The notes under the pieces were generated by a model. It had not been told where the DNA came from and did not search any database. It worked only from the letters and a program-made list of their open reading frames with translations. A stretch of 64,000 nucleotides of DNA. Source: Saccharum officinarum. Lineage: Eukaryota; Streptophyta; Magnoliopsida; Poales; Poaceae. The stretch spans positions 23,229,553-23,293,552 of the forward strand of contig CM036199.1 of assembly GCA_020631735.1 (NCBI GenBank), written 5' to 3'. A program made the position numbers and the translations under genes. Positions 1 through 11,285 of the stretch are shown here, one piece after another (position 1 is the stretch's first letter; each line of letters begins with the position of its first letter).

Positions 1-1778
<1,778 letters not shown>

Positions 1779-1824
1779 CACAGAAATACAGAATTCTCAA
1801 GGTCCATGTTTGTATTTGATTATT

Positions 1825-2548
1825 GAGAAAATTTCTTATTTGGCCTTGGATGAAACTTCCCTTTCTTCTTTGGCCCTCAAACAATTTTTCTTACCTATTT
1901 GGCCTCACTTGAAGTTTTGTTTTCTAATCTGGCCTTACCTTGAGATCTGTCAGTTTACCATCGTTGAGTTGGATAGTTTTGTTTTCGAATCTGGCCGAGG
2001 ATTTAGTAGGAGATGACAATGAGCACAAGAAGCAAAAGGAGGCTCAGTTTGTGACTTTCATGTACCTTTATCTTAATTCCATGTGGAATGTCGGACTTTT
2101 AATATGAACTTGATGTATGTGTCGAACTAGTGCACTGTGAAAATGATAGATGTATGTGTCAAACACTATGTTGAACTATGTGCTCTGGGCCCCTTTTGAA
2201 TTTCTAGATGATGAACTTGTCTAAATTGTGTGCTATGATCAGGTTGACATCATTTTTTACTATAATGTTGGAGGTCTGGATGCTTAAAACTATGTTGTTA
2301 CAAAAATTGGGTTCAAAGACTACTCAATATTATGTTGTTATGTTGCTTGTGTGCCCTTCGATTTTTCATAATGTCTCAGGTGCAGTTTGGTCATTTCATG
2401 TACCACTTAACGGTGTTAGAAGCAGGAGATGACGGTAAGGCCAGATTGGAAAACAAAACTTCAAGTGAGGCCAAATAGGTAAGAAATTTTGTTTCAGGGC
2501 CAAGGAAGAAAGGGAAGTTTCATCCAGGGCCAAAGAAGAAATTTTCTC
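1825..2548. mobile_element. Non-autonomous Mutator-like element (MULE) with 9-bp TSD
   Basis: A 724-bp element bounded by inverted repeats of roughly 125 bp. The left end reads GAGAAAATTTC and the right end reads GAAATTTTCTC. Nine-base direct repeats TTGATTATT flank it at 1816-1824 and 2549-2557. Long terminal inverted repeats with a 9-bp target duplication are diagnostic of Mutator-like elements. The interior has no credible ORF. It lies 47 bp downstream of the beta-glucosidase stop codon, probably in its 3' UTR, and is absent from the corresponding place behind copy 2. Confidence 0.88.
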
Positions 2549-2573
2549 TTGATTATTTGGTAAATTTCCTCAT

Positions 2574-4828
2574 TGTAAGGTCCTAGATGGCTAGAGGGGG
2601 GGTGAATAGCCTATAAAAATTCTACAAGCACCACTAAGCAAACTTGTTAGAATAACAAACGGCGTAAAGCGAGTTTTGCTTAGCCAAAGGTTGTGATGCA
2701 AGCCTCCTATCCACAAGTCTAGTAGATTAAGATATCTAGTTCACACAAGAGCTATGTCACTAATTTTACACTAGAGAACAAGCTAACAACACTACTAGCC
2801 AAGCTACTACTAGAGCAACACAATATAATCTAGTAAAGATAAGTGCAAGAGAAAGGATTGAATCTTATACCGACGGTGGAGTGAAGATGTTGCCAATCAC
2901 CAAAATGATATACAATCAATTAATATTGACAACAACACAATATGTAGACCAATCACCGGGAGACAAGAGACACAATATTTTTGTTCACCCGGTGTTCACT
3001 TGTGCACCGACAAGCTACGTCACCGGTTGTGTCGACCAACACTTAGATGGTTCCTCGGTGTGACCCTCAAGTCACTTGCCCCTCAAGGCACGCCCCGCAA
3101 GGCACCGCAAGACTCCACTCTCAAGTGAGGTAACTCAATGACACGCGCAATCCAATAGAGTTGCTTTTGGCGTCCCGCCGAGGAAAGCACAAGAACCTCT
3201 TACAAACAACCGGAGGTGGCCAAGAACAATCACCTTCTCTTGCCAACGCCTCCAACAATCTCCAAGCCGGCTAGGAGCGGTACTCTCCAAGAGTAACAAG
3301 AAATCCACCGGCTAAACCACCCACAAGTGCCACTAGATGCCCTCAAGCTATGCAATGCACTTTGGGATCACTCAATCTCACTTTTGATTTGCAATCAAGC
3401 AAGAGAGATGAGTGGGAGGAGTTGTTCTAGCTCAAAGGATGCACAAGTATGTTAGAAATGGCAAGAGGCCTCCCCAAGGGCCGGCCAACGAGTATTTATA
3501 AGCAACCCATCCAAATAGAGCCGTTACAACTCCACTCACGATTTTCGCGGGACCACCGGACGCACCGGTGGTAACTGACCGGACGCGCTCAACCGCGTCC
3601 GGTGCCCCTGCGACGTCCACGTGTTCACCGAATTCAAATTCGTCCATTAGATCCACCAACGGTCACTGTGCGCCAACGGTCAAACGACCCACCGGACGCG
3701 CTGTTGCGAACCACCGGACGCGCCGGTGCGCACAGTACCCGCGCCCGCGAAGACAAGACCGGACGCGCTCCTCGCAACCACCGGACGCCACAGTAACCGC
3801 GTCCGGTGCGAGTCCAGTAAGCACCCTGGACCACCGGACGCGTCCGATGGTGTAGGACCGGACGCGCACCGCGTCCGATGACTTCGTGACTCGCTGTTCG
3901 CCAGACCGGACGCGCCGGTCCCGTGGGTCACCGGACGCGCCGGTGCCAAACCCTAGCTCGCGCGCCTGACGCCCGTGCTGCACTGACCGGACGCGCCGGT
4001 CGAAACAGACCGCGTCCGGTGCAGCGTCCGGTGCAGCGTCCGGTCACCTCTGTGACCGCGTTCGCCTCCGTTTCTTTTCCGACTTCCGGCGCAATGGAAA
4101 ATAGGCATTTCACTTCCCCGAAATCGCCTGAATCCCGCGCTCGCACGTTCGGCGGGAGAGAGAGTGGAACCCAAACCCCTCTCTATCCGCAAACCACAGC
4201 GCGACCAACGCCACCTTTGCAAATGTGCCAACACCATCAAGTGTACATCTCCATGTGCTTGTGTGTTAGCCTTTTCTCAATCATTTTCAAAGGTTTTCCA
4301 GTTAGCTCACTAGGCCCTACATGCAAAGCACTTCATGAATTCACCTAGTGGCACCCATGCGTCGAATAACCGATAAGACTTCCCCTCTTAATAGTTCGGC
4401 TATCGACCCTAAACCACTCACACCCTCTATGGTGTCTTGAGTGTAAAACAAAATGGCCCTATGGTTATACCTTTGCCTTGAGCCCATTTTGCTTCTCCAA
4501 ATGATACGATCCACTTCATATCATCACATGACCGTCTCGGTCCATCGACCTTGACTTCACTTGCTCTTCACCGTTGCATTGGTCCGTCGGCGCCAAGTCT
4601 TGCTCAAGCTTCACCATCGCATGGTCCTTCGCTTCGAAGCCTCGACTTGCCCTTCACCTTCACAACCGGTCCATCGAGCCAAGCCTCATCTTGGTCTTCA
4701 CCATCTTGGTCATATGAGTCAATGTCATGTCTCATATTCAATGACCACCTTTATCTAAATCATCCACTTAGATACAAAGGTTAGTCCTAGGTTTCATCAA
4801 TTAGCCAAAACCAAACTAGGGACTTTCA
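2574..4828 (-). repeat. Copia 3' LTR (left copy)
   Basis: This 2255-bp repeat starts TGTAAGGTCC and ends GGGACTTTCA on the plus strand. It matches 11286-13540 over its full length. From about 3550 to 4045 it carries a dense GC-rich cluster built on CCGGACGCG in both orientations, several copies forming the palindrome-like ACCGGACGCGCCGGT. The apparent ORFs across this cluster are by-products of its composition. Confidence 0.96.
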
Positions 4829-5952
4829 ATCTCCCCCTTTTTGGTAATTGATGACAACCCTCACAAAGATGATTTTGATAATAAAAGTTTTGAACTTGTC
4901 ATACTTGTCCAATCATTTTGCTCATAAGTAAAGTTTGGACAATTATCACAAGCTCAGTTTTGGTAGCATTAGCTCCCCCTACATATGTGCATAGAGTTTG
5001 GATTGAAAGCTTTTGCACATATGCATGGATAGAAGTGTTGGGAGAGTAATTCTACCAAAATGATGCTAAGGTGTAAGAAATGGACCTTTGAAGCGTGATA
5101 CCAATCGGAGTTGCCTTTTACACCATCCTTAGCATCATGAAGTAACTAGACATCCATCAAAACTCAAGAACCCCGTGAGATCAACATTATATGTAAAGGT
5201 TCTTGGACCACTTGTAAAAACAACCTTTAGGCAAGTCTAGATACCACATGTAAAACTAATCCTATGCATGCTAGTAGATCATTTCATCATCCAAGTTCTA
5301 TACTAGCATTGCACCACACAAGCATGTATATTGAATTTAAATACATGCGCAATGAGCAAGTCATATGAGAATGCACAAACAAATGCAACAACTTTGTTTA
5401 TGAGCTTGCTCCCCCTACTTGTGTGCATCAATAAATTTATTTACATTTATTTACCCCTTTATCATGTTGAATCATCTTTTTCTCATCATAAATTTTATTT
5501 ACCCCTTTATCAAGTTGAATCATCTTTTTTTTTCTCCCCCTTTGTCAACAACTTACCCAAAAAGGGATCAAATTGTGGAGAGAAGGAAAAGTGTTTGATG
5601 GAGTAGATTAAAATTAATTCGATTTGAACCAAAGACAAGCTTCTTCACTCCTCAAAATAAGAGTTATCTTGCCTATGTTGATTTAAACACTTATAGCAAA
5701 TCTTCTAGATTCAACACTAGGTTTACAAGCTCACAAACATGTCATATGTCACCACTAGATCAAAATAAGCATAGAAGCAATAGTGGTAACATATATCCAT
5801 CAAATTCATTTGATTTATCATGAATGCTTATGCGTACCACTTATTATGTCTACATGCTCTATCAAGTCCTTGGCATAGGATGAAAAACATGTCAATCAAT
5901 TTTACCTTGCAATGTCGAAGGAGAGGCATGTCAATAAGTGGGTGGGGTGCAT
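4829..5952 (-). other. Copia polypurine tract and 1.1-kb non-coding spacer between pol and 3' LTR
   Basis: On the minus strand the sequence just before the 3' LTR reads AAAAAGGGGGAGATT, a good polypurine tract, at 4829-4843. The remaining spacer to the pol stop is A/T-rich and rich in CTCCCCCT-type runs. I see no long minus-strand frame, so there is no evidence of the envelope-like third ORF that some SIRE-type elements carry. Confidence 0.75.
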
Positions 5953-8900
5953 TCAACTCATGTTTGAGAAATCAAGAATGTTCAATTCATTCCTTAGCTT
6001 GCAAAACCTCTTTTCATCAAGTGGCTTAGTGAGAATATCGGCAAGTTGATCATCGGTGCCAACACTTTCAATGGCAATATCTCCCTTTTGTTGATGATCT
6101 CTAATGAAATGATGTCTTATGTCAATATGCTTTGTTCTTCCATGTTGAACCGGGTTTTGTATCATCTTGATTGCACTCTCATTATCACATAGCAATGGCA
6201 CATTCTTGAAGTTGAGTCCATAATCTTTCAAAGTTGATTTCATCCATAGTAATTGTGCACAACAACTCCCCGCACTCACATATTCGGCTTCGGCGGTAGA
6301 GATTGCCACACTATTTTGTTTCTTTGAGGACCATGACACAAGTGATCTTCCAAGTAATTGACATGTGCCACTAGTGCTCTTTCTATTGATCTTGCAACCC
6401 CCATAGTCGGAGTCCGAATATCCAATCAATTCAAACTTTGACCCCTTAGGATACCATAGTCCAACATCTCTTGTTTGCTTCAAGTACCTCAATATTCTCT
6501 TTGCGGCCGTGAGATGACTCTCTCTAGGTGAGGCTTGATATCTAGCACACATGCAAACACTAAACATGACATCCGGCCTTGATGCGGTGACATAGAGTAG
6601 ACTTCCAATCAAAGACCGATATTCCTTTTGATTCACCATATTGCCATCAAGATCACTATCCAAATTGCCACTTGTACCCATTGGAGTTGAAATTGGTTTT
6701 GCATCTTGCATTCCAAACTTCTTCAACATGTCCCTTATGTATTTCCCTTGACTCACAAATGTCCCATTCTTCAATTGCTTGACTTGGAGACCAAGGAAGT
6801 AGCTAAGTTCACCAATCATAGACATTTCAAACTCTTTGGCCATCATATCACCAAATTCTTCACAATAGGCTTGATTGGTTGATCCAAAGATGATGTCATC
6901 AACATATATTTGCACTATGAATAGATCATTTCCAATCTTCTTGGTGAATAGAGTTGTATCAACCTTCCCCATCTTGAATCCCTTAGAGAGAAGGAAATCC
7001 CTTAGCCTCTCATACCATGCTCTAGGTGCTTGCTTTAAGCCATATAAAGCCTTCTTCAACTTGTACACATGGTTGGGTTTCTTGTCATCTTCAAATCCGG
7101 GCGGTTGCTCAATAAATACTAACTCATTGATGATCCCATTGAGAAATGCACTTTTGACATCCATTTGATATAGTTTGATGTTGTGTGCACAAGCATAAGC
7201 CAATAGAATCCTTATTGCCTCCAATCTTGCCACGGGAGCATATGTCTCATCATAGTCAAGACCTTCAACTTGAGTGTAACCTTGTGCAACTAGTCTTGCT
7301 TTGTTTCTCACTACAATGCCATCTTGATCTTGCTTGTTTTTGAACACCCACTTGGTTCCAATCACATTGTAGTTATTTGGCCTTTCTACCAACTCCCAAA
7401 CATCATTTCTTGTGAAATTATTAAGTTCTTCTTGCATAGCCATGATCCAATCGGCATCTCTCAAGGCTTCTTCTATCTTCTTTGGTTCTAAGGTTGACAC
7501 AAATGATGCATGCTCACAAAACATTGCCAATCTTGATCTTGTTTGCACACCACTTCTAATATCACCAATAACACTATCAATGGGGTGATCTCTTGTAACA
7601 TGTTGTGGTTGGAGTACTTGCACTTGATTGCTTGAGCTTGGTTGATCACTTGATGTATCTTGATGAGATGTACTAGCACCATGATCTTGCACTTGAGAGT
7701 CACTAACTAGCTTGAATGGTGAATTTTGCACTTGATCTTTATCATCATTTTGAATATCAATTACTTGCTTTGCTCTAATGTCTCCAATGTCCATGTTCTT
7801 CATTGCTTCCACTAATAGAGTTCCACCAATATCATCTAGATTTTCTTCTTCATCTTGAGACCCATTGGTTTCATCAAATTGCACATCATGGACTTCTTCT
7901 AGAATGCCACTTGAGTTGTTCCAAACTCTATAAGCTTTGCTTGTAGTTGAATATCCAAGTAGGAACCCCTCATCACATCTCTTGTCAAACTTCCCCAATC
8001 TAGTGCCCTTCTTCAAGATATAGCATTTGCAACCAAACACTCTAAAGTAAGAAATATTGGGCTTTCTTCCATGAAGTAACTCATATGGGGTCTTCTCTAG
8101 CAATGGATAACAATATAGTCTATTGATGTAGTAGCAAGCGGTATTGATTGCTTCATCCCAAAATGATTGACTCACATTGTACTCATGAAGCATTGATCTA
8201 GCCATATCAAGCAATGTTCTATTCTTCCTCTCAACTAGGCCATTTGATTGTGGAGTGTACTTGGCCGAGAATTGATGTCCAATACCATAATGATCACAAA
8301 GTTCTTCAATTCTTGTATTCTTGAACTCACTTCCATTGTCACTTCTCACTTTCTTGATTCTAATCTCAAACTCATTGTGAACTCTAGTGAGAAATGTCTT
8401 GAAGGTGTCAAACACTTCACTTTTGTCACTAAGAAAGAATACCCATGTGAATCTTGTGAAGTCATCCACTATGACAAAGCCATACTTGTTGCCACCTATG
8501 CTTGTATATGTTGTTGGTCCAAATAGATCCATGTGCATCAATTCAAATGCTTTGCATGTGCTCATTGTACTCTTCTTTGGATGTGAGCTTCCAACTTGCT
8601 TCCCGGCTTGACATGCACTACAAAGCTTATTCTTCTCAAATTCAACATCTTTCAAACCATTGACAAGATTGTGAGTTGTAAGCTTCTTCAATTGTTTCAT
8701 GCCAACATGACCAAGCCTTCTATGCCAAAGCCAACCCATACTTGATTTGGAGACTAAGCAAGTTGTCAAAGAAGTTTCTCTAGCATTGAAGTCAACTAGG
8801 TAGAGATTCTCATATCTAAATCCCTTGAATGCCACATTTGAACCATCCACACTAATAACTTCCACATCATCAACCCCAAAGATGCATTTGTAGCCTAGAT

Positions 8901-9153
8901 CACATATTTGTGCCACGGATAGAAGATTGAAATCCAAGCTTTCAACTAGCAACACATTAGAGATACTCATGTCATTTGATATTGCAATCTTTCCCAAGCC
9001 AATGACCTTGCCTTTCTTGTTATTGCCAAATATGATAGAATCAACACCACTATCATTGTCATTGATTGAGTCAAACATTCTTGATGTACCGGTCATGTGT
9101 TGAGTGCACCCACTATCAATAATCCAATGCCTTCCTCCGGCTTTGTAATTGAC
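5953..9153 (-). CDS. Copia pol: protease, integrase, reverse transcriptase, RNase H
   Basis: An uninterrupted frame that opens just after a TAG at 9154-9156. The protease motif WIIDSG precedes the first ATG (9096), so pol is probably made by something other than simple initiation at that ATG. Domains in order: protease DSG; GAG-pre-integrase with the HHCC zinc region ending CSACQAGK; integrase core with D in MDLFGP, D in VRSDNGSEF and E in NGLVERKNR; reverse transcriptase with QMDVKSAFLNG and the catalytic YVDD in IYVDDIIFG; RNase H with YSDSDYGG, STAEAEY and ADILTKPL. All catalytic motifs are present, which suggests a competent enzyme set. Confidence 0.95.
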   Translation of the reverse strand, partial: VNYKAGGRHWIIDSGCTQHMTGTSRMFDSINDNDSGVDSIIFGNNKKGKVIGLGKIAISNDMSISNVLLVESLDFNLLSVAQICDLGYKCIFGVDDVEVISVDGSNVAFKGFRYENLYLVDFNARETSLTTCLVSKSSMGWLWHRRLGHVGMKQLKKLTTHNLVNGLKDVEFEKNKLCSACQAGKQVGSSHPKKSTMSTCKAFELMHMDLFGPTTYTSIGGNKYGFVIVDDFTRFTWVFFLSDKSEVFDTFKTFLTRVHNEFEIRIKKVRSDNGSEFKNTRIEELCDHYGIGHQFSAKYTPQSNGLVERKNRTLLDMARSMLHEYNVSQSFWDEAINTACYYINRLYCYPLLEKTPYELLHGRKPNISYFRVFGCKCYILKKGTRLGKFDKRCDEGFLLGYSTTSKAYRVWNNSSGILEEVHDVQFDETNGSQDEEENLDDIGGTLLVEAMKNMDIGDIRAKQVIDIQNDDKDQVQNSPFKLVSDSQVQDHGASTSHQDTSSDQPSSSNQVQVLQPQHVTRDHPIDSVIGDIRSGVQTRSRLAMFCEHASFVSTLEPKKIEEALRDADWIMAMQEELNNFTRNDVWELVERPNNYNVIGTKWVFKNKQDQDGIVVRNKARLVAQGYTQVEGLDYDETYAPVARLEAIRILLAYACAHNIKLYQMDVKSAFLNGIINELVFIEQPPGFEDDKKPNHVYKLKKALYGLKQAPRAWYERLRDFLLSKGFKMGKVDTTLFTKKIGNDLFIVQIYVDDIIFGSTNQAYCEEFGDMMAKEFEMSMIGELSYFLGLQVKQLKNGTFVSQGKYIRDMLKKFGMQDAKPISTPMGTSGNLDSDLDGNMVNQKEYRSLIGSLLYVTASRPDVMFSVCMCARYQASPRESHLTAAKRILRYLKQTRDVGLWYPKGSKFELIGYSDSDYGGCKINRKSTSGTCQLLGRSLVSWSSKKQNSVAISTAEAEYVSAGSCCAQLLWMKSTLKDYGLNFKNVPLLCDNESAIKMIQNPVQHGRTKHIDIRHHFIRDHQQKGDIAIESVGTDDQLADILTKPLDEKRFCKLRNELNILDFSNMS

Positions 9154-9164
9154 CTACAAGCAAA

Positions 9165-11225
9165 TCAATGAAGCTTAGGTACCCATTTTTGCTTGGGTCC
9201 TTGTAGGTTAGTAACTAAGCTCTTTGGTACCCAAATAGCCTTCTTCTTTGGGCCCACAATTGGTGTACCAACAAACTTAGCTTGCACACCCTTCACACCT
9301 TTGGTAAGCACATAGCAAGAATCAAAAGGTATAGCATTAACAAATTTCTTGCTTTGGTTCTTTTTATTACAATTATGCTCTAGGTGCCCAACTTGCTTGC
9401 ATCTATTGCAAAACCGACCATTGCCCTTCACAAAGCTAGGCTTTGGAGTTGCAAAGGCCGACTTGCCTTTCTTGGGGGTGTAGCCCAATCCCTCTTTGTT
9501 AAGAGAGAACCTTTGGCTACCCAAGCACTTAAGCAAGCGGGCCTCACCACCATAGGCCTTGCCTAGGGCGTGAGTGAGCTTATCCACCTCTCTCTTGAGA
9601 GTCTCATTCTCAACCATTAGTGAGGCATCACAAGTGAAACCATCACTAGTAGTAGAGGTAGAGTTGGTGGTGGTGGATGAAGAGCTACAAGAAGGGTTAG
9701 TATTTGACATGATGATAGGTTCATTAAAGGATTCATCAATTATATCACATGTAACACCTATATCACATGATACAACAACCTCCTTCTTTTCTTGTTGCTC
9801 AAGTAGCAATGAGTGAGCCTTTTCAAGCTTGGAATGAGCCTTACCAAGATCCTCATGGTCTTCCACTAGACTCTCATGAGTGGTCTTAAGCTCACCAAGA
9901 ACTTTCTCAAGTATTGCTACTTTCATTGAAAGCTTCTTGCACTCCTTGTTCTTGGCAATAGCTATGTCTCTAGTTTGTTGCAACAAGTCATATAGTTGTT
10001 CTTTAGTTGGTTCATCATCATCATCATTTTCATTATCATATTTATCATTATCACTATCATGAACATATTCCATTTCACTTTCATCATCACTTTCATCATA
10101 TAATACCTTAGCTTCTTTGGCCATGAAGCATGAAGAGGATGAATCAAATAGTAAAGGCTTCTTGTTAATAGCAATGGAAGCAAAAGCCTTGTTGGATAAT
10201 TCTTCTTCTTCTTCATCATCACTTTCCCAAGTGGCCACATAGACTCCATTCTTGCCTTTCTTGAATGTTATCTTGGCTTCTTTCTTTTTCTTCTCAAACT
10301 TGCCCCTCTTGTTGTTCTTCTTCTTATCATAGGGACATTCGGCTTGAAGATGTTCGGTGCTATCACAATTGAAGCACCTCCTTTGTTGCTCATTGCTCTT
10401 GAAGTTGTCATTTCTCTTTTTGAAGCCTCTTCTCTTAATGAACATGTGACCCATTTTCTTGACTACAAAAGCAAATGCCTCATCATCAATTTCATAATTT
10501 TCATCTTCACTATTGTCTTCTTCTTCAATGATGGTAGCTTTGCCCTTGGAGGAGATGGCCTTGAACGCCACGGTCTTCTTCTTCTTTTCATCTTCCACCT
10601 TCTCCTTGTCATCAACATCTTGATCATATTTGTCATAGGTTAATACTTCACCAAGCAAATCATTAGGCTTCATTGCTTCAAGCCCATCTCTTTGCAACAT
10701 CATGATCAACATCTTGAATCTTCTAGGTAAGCTCAATAAGAACTTGTGACAAAAATCTTGATCTTGAGTCTTGTGCCCTAAGCTCTTGAGATCATTGACT
10801 ATCACTTGCAATCTATGAAACATTTCAATGATTGTTTCATCATCCTTTTTCTTGAAGTTCTCAAACTCACTCTTGAGCCCATATAGCTTGGCACTCTTCA
10901 CAACCTTAGTGCCTTCATATGTCTCACTCAACCTTGTCCATACTTCACTAGCTAATTCCAAATCTTTGATGCCCTCAAACACTTTTGTGTCAATACCATT
11001 ATAGAGTGTATTGAGAGCCATTCTATTGCATGTTCTATTTGCTCTATCTTCATCGGTGAGATGATTGGGATCAATGATAGCAAAATCATTCTCGGTGACT
11101 TGCAATACTCTCTCATGAATAGAACCAAGGTACATTGTCATCTTTCTCTTCCAATGAGCAAAAGAACTAACACCATCAAAGAACGGTGGCTTGCCCCCAA
11201 CATGATTGAACACAATTTGAGCCAT
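9165..11225 (-). CDS. Copia gag with two CCHC zinc knuckles
   Basis: A 686-aa capsid/nucleocapsid protein beginning MAQIVFNHVGGKPPFFDG. An N-terminal UBN2/gag-type domain covers about the first 200 residues. A CCHC knuckle follows at C284, C287, H292 and C297. Then come acidic, lysine-rich and coiled-coil segments, and a second knuckle (CNRCKQVGHLEHNC) lies near the C-terminus. The frame ends in TGA at 9165-9167, 11 bases before pol opens in a different frame. The ATG lies about 45 bp inside the PBS, as expected for a copia leader. No internal stop was seen. Confidence 0.93.
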   Translation of the reverse strand: MAQIVFNHVGGKPPFFDGVSSFAHWKRKMTMYLGSIHERVLQVTENDFAIIDPNHLTDEDRANRTCNRMALNTLYNGIDTKVFEGIKDLELASEVWTRLSETYEGTKVVKSAKLYGLKSEFENFKKKDDETIIEMFHRLQVIVNDLKSLGHKTQDQDFCHKFLLSLPRRFKMLIMMLQRDGLEAMKPNDLLGEVLTYDKYDQDVDDKEKVEDEKKKKTVAFKAISSKGKATIIEEEDNSEDENYEIDDEAFAFVVKKMGHMFIKRRGFKKRNDNFKSNEQQRRCFNCDSTEHLQAECPYDKKKNNKRGKFEKKKKEAKITFKKGKNGVYVATWESDDEEEEELSNKAFASIAINKKPLLFDSSSSCFMAKEAKVLYDESDDESEMEYVHDSDNDKYDNENDDDDEPTKEQLYDLLQQTRDIAIAKNKECKKLSMKVAILEKVLGELKTTHESLVEDHEDLGKAHSKLEKAHSLLLEQQEKKEVVVSCDIGVTCDIIDESFNEPIIMSNTNPSCSSSSTTTNSTSTTSDGFTCDASLMVENETLKREVDKLTHALGKAYGGEARLLKCLGSQRFSLNKEGLGYTPKKGKSAFATPKPSFVKGNGRFCNRCKQVGHLEHNCNKKNQSKKFVNAIPFDSCYVLTKGVKGVQAKFVGTPIVGPKKKAIWVPKSLVTNLQGPKQKWVPKLH

Positions 11226-11270
11226 TTTTCACACCGAAGGATGTTAAGCCTTGATTAAAACGGTGACCAC

Positions 11271-11283
11271 GGCTCCGATACCA
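11271..11283 (-). promoter_or_regulatory. Copia primer binding site (initiator tRNA-Met type)
   Basis: On the minus strand, two bases after the 5' LTR ends in CA, the sequence reads TGGTATCGGAGCC. This is close to the usual plant copia PBS TGGTATCAGAGC, complementary to the 3' end of initiator tRNA-Met. It fixes the orientation of the element. Confidence 0.9.
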
Positions 11284-11285
11284 CT

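Noticed and set aside
3432..4348. Several overlapping 60-140-codon frames on both strands in the copia LTR, repeated at 12144-13060
   Set aside because: They follow the GC-rich CCGGACGCG motif cluster, occur in many frames at once and lie inside an LTR, so they are compositional.
4829..5952. Envelope-like third ORF in the copia element
   Set aside because: No long minus-strand frame exists in the spacer between pol and the 3' LTR.
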